Below are positions 13,906 to 15,235 of a DNA stretch of 15,235 bases, piece after piece. The stretch's first letter is position 1, and each line of letters opens with the position of its first letter. The stretch covers positions 1-15,235 of the forward strand of contig CAZIWT010000087.1 in the NCBI GenBank assembly GCA_964542895.1. The letters are read 5' to 3'. Origin of the DNA: Zymogenus sp964542895 (GTDB lineage Bacteria; Desulfobacterota; Zymogenia; Zymogenales; Zymogenaceae). Made by a program: the position numbers and the translations under genes. Under the pieces are notes generated by a model that saw only the letters and a program-made list of their open reading frames with translations, was not told where the DNA came from and made no database searches.

Positions 13906-15219
13906 ATGAGAAAGAAGTATAGAGAGATAATGAAGAGGTTTAAGGGGGAGGGCGTTTCTTCGGAGTCTATGAGGAAGCGGAGGGAGAGGATCATAATCGT
14001 CGTCTCCGTCGTGGTAATCCTCATCCTGACCCTTTTAGGCAATTACCTCACCCAGAAGAACCTCGATATCGGGATAGGCGAGAACCTCCTTCTCATCGCC
14101 CTTGTGGACATTAACATTATACTTCTCGTTCTCGTTATATTCCTCGTAATAAGAAATTTCGTAAAGCTTTTCTTCGAGAGAAAAAGGCAGCTGAAGGCCG
14201 CAAGATTGAGGACGAAATTGGTCCTCGGATTTGCCGGCCTGACGCTGTTTCCGACCGTTATAATGTTCTTCGCCGCCATCCTCTTTTTCTCGGGGGGCAT
14301 GGACAAGTTCTTCAACGTCAAGGTCGAGAGCTCCCTCGAAGATTCTCTCGATATAGCAAAGACCTATTACAGCAGCTCCACGGAAAATGTGCTCACCTCG
14401 GCAAAGGAGATGGGGGAGACGGCCGAGAGGTTGAATTATCTGAAAAAGGACAGCCTTGGAAGGCTCAAGAGGTATATAGAAAGGGAGCGCAGGGCAAGGG
14501 GACTGGATCTCGTCAAGGTTTTTTCCCCCAAGATGGAGGAGCTCGCCTCGTCGGTGGGGGAGGATATACCGGAGAGATCCCTCGAGAGGCTCAACATGTC
14601 GATCTTCGAGGAGGCGCTCAAGGGAGAGTCGGTGGCGACGATTCAGATAGTCGGCTACGGGGACGTTATCTGGGCCCTCTACCCGGTAAAGAGGGGCGAC
14701 TCCGTCGAGTCGATCGTAATGACGGCGAATTTCGTGCCGAAATCGCTCATGGCCAAGATGAGGGAGATAGAGACGTTCCTTTACGAGTACAAGAGGAACA
14801 AGCTCTACAAGGAGCCGGTCGTTACCAGCTACCTAATTACCCTTGCGGTTATTGCGCTGTTGGTGGTCTTTATCGCCACCTGGCTTGGATTCTATCTTTC
14901 AAAGGGGATTACGGTACCGATCTCGATGCTCGTTGACGGGACGAAGAAGGTGGCGGAGGGGGACCTGGACGTGTTTGTGGACGTCGTTTCAAAGGACGAG
15001 ATCGACAACTTAAAGAAGAGGATGGGAAGCGATGAGCCCCAGCACAAGATAGAGGTTGAGGTAGGGGATCTGGTAAAGATTATAGACGGTCCCTTCAAGG
15101 ACTTTGACGGAGTGATCGCTGAAATCGACAAGATTAGAGGCAAGATAAAGGTGCTGGTCTCCATGTTTGGTCGCGAAACACCACTAGAACTCGATGCCTT
15201 GCAGATAAAAAAAATATAA
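13906..15219 (+). CDS. NtrY-like sensor truncated and fused to NusG KOW
   Basis: This 437-residue frame joins two unrelated genes. Residues 1-363 are the input half of an NtrY-type histidine kinase: membrane helices at about 29-48, 61-82, 105-129 and 306-331, an extracytoplasmic sensor (130-305) and most of a HAMP domain (332-366). The PAS, HisKA and ATPase domains that should follow are missing. From about D364 the protein becomes the C terminus of transcription factor NusG: a DNLKKRM helix end, a short linker and a complete KOW domain (about 378-437) with the signatures VGDLVKIIDGPFKDFDG and VSMFGRETPLELD. The junction falls at the codons for DEI (14995-15003), which suit both families. The NusG part uses more AT-ending codons. 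It could be a contig chimera, a genomic rearrangement or a real fusion. Kinase activity is impossible as encoded. Confidence 0.85.
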   Translation: MRKKYREIMKRFKGEGVSSESMRKRRERIIIVVSVVVILILTLLGNYLTQKNLDIGIGENLLLIALVDINIILLVLVIFLVIRNFVKLFFERKRQLKAARLRTKLVLGFAGLTLFPTVIMFFAAILFFSGGMDKFFNVKVESSLEDSLDIAKTYYSSSTENVLTSAKEMGETAERLNYLKKDSLGRLKRYIERERRARGLDLVKVFSPKMEELASSVGEDIPERSLERLNMSIFEEALKGESVATIQIVGYGDVIWALYPVKRGDSVESIVMTANFVPKSLMAKMREIETFLYEYKRNKLYKEPVVTSYLITLAVIALLVVFIATWLGFYLSKGITVPISMLVDGTKKVAEGDLDVFVDVVSKDEIDNLKKRMGSDEPQHKIEVEVGDLVKIIDGPFKDFDGVIAEIDKIRGKIKVLVSMFGRETPLELDALQIKKI

Positions 15220-15235
15220 TTACAAATTACAAATT
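15219..15235. repeat. ATTACAA tandem repeat at window end
   Basis: Two full copies and a partial third copy of the seven-base unit ATTACAA run from the last base of the stop codon to the end of the window. A short repeat exactly at the edge is what is often seen where an assembly breaks. Confidence 0.6.

Overview
The window comes from a Gram-negative bacterium. It carries lpxC for lipid A synthesis, followed directly by a DUF4390 gene and an NtrY-type sensor. That gene order, together with bS21 and a PlsB-like acyltransferase, is what I would expect in Desulfobacterota-like ('deltaproteobacterial') lineages. This assignment is an inference; there is no rRNA or other marker that settles taxonomy. 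Genes are moderately GC-rich, intergenic stretches are AT-rich, and the right end looks like a contig edge.

Left block, minus strand (1-6142). From right to left it holds rpsU (bS21), a PlsB-like glycerol-3-phosphate acyltransferase, an FHA-domain membrane protein with a proline/glycine/threonine-rich tail, a cluster of short palindromic GGATTCCCG-type repeats, a six-helix membrane protein of unknown function, a PfkB sugar kinase, and an overlapping MntA/HepT pair (type VII toxin-antitoxin). Candidate sigma70 promoters are visible for rpsU, the acyltransferase and mntA-hepT, and a hairpin that could terminate rpsU lies at 5621-5646.

Central block, plus strand (6430-9589). A promoter with a consensus -35 box precedes queH (epoxyqueuosine reductase). 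It is followed at short spacing by a secreted or anchored protein of unknown function, a DUF2905 membrane protein, a soluble helical coiled-coil protein, and an SPFH-domain protein of the YdjI type ending in three zinc ribbons.

Then come three tandem, probably paralogous genes (9884-12364). Each starts with a four-cysteine zinc ribbon followed by a [FY]-x-P-[VF]-[WY] motif; two end in a pair of membrane helices and the third is soluble. Coiled-coil + SPFH + zinc-ribbon membrane proteins is the partner set of the Bacillus subtilis YdjFGHI / PspA envelope-stress module, but here no recognisable PspA is present and the coiled-coil protein occupies its place. This is the best candidate for a little-described system.

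Right block (12421-15235). A near-consensus promoter sits so close to the lpxC ATG that its mRNA may be leaderless. lpxC, DUF4390 and the NtrY-like gene form a tight operon. The last gene is a chimera: an NtrY sensor (four membrane helices and HAMP) loses its PAS/kinase half and instead ends in a complete NusG C-terminal KOW domain, a few bases before the window ends in a short tandem repeat. It is either an assembly or recombination chimera or a remarkable fusion.
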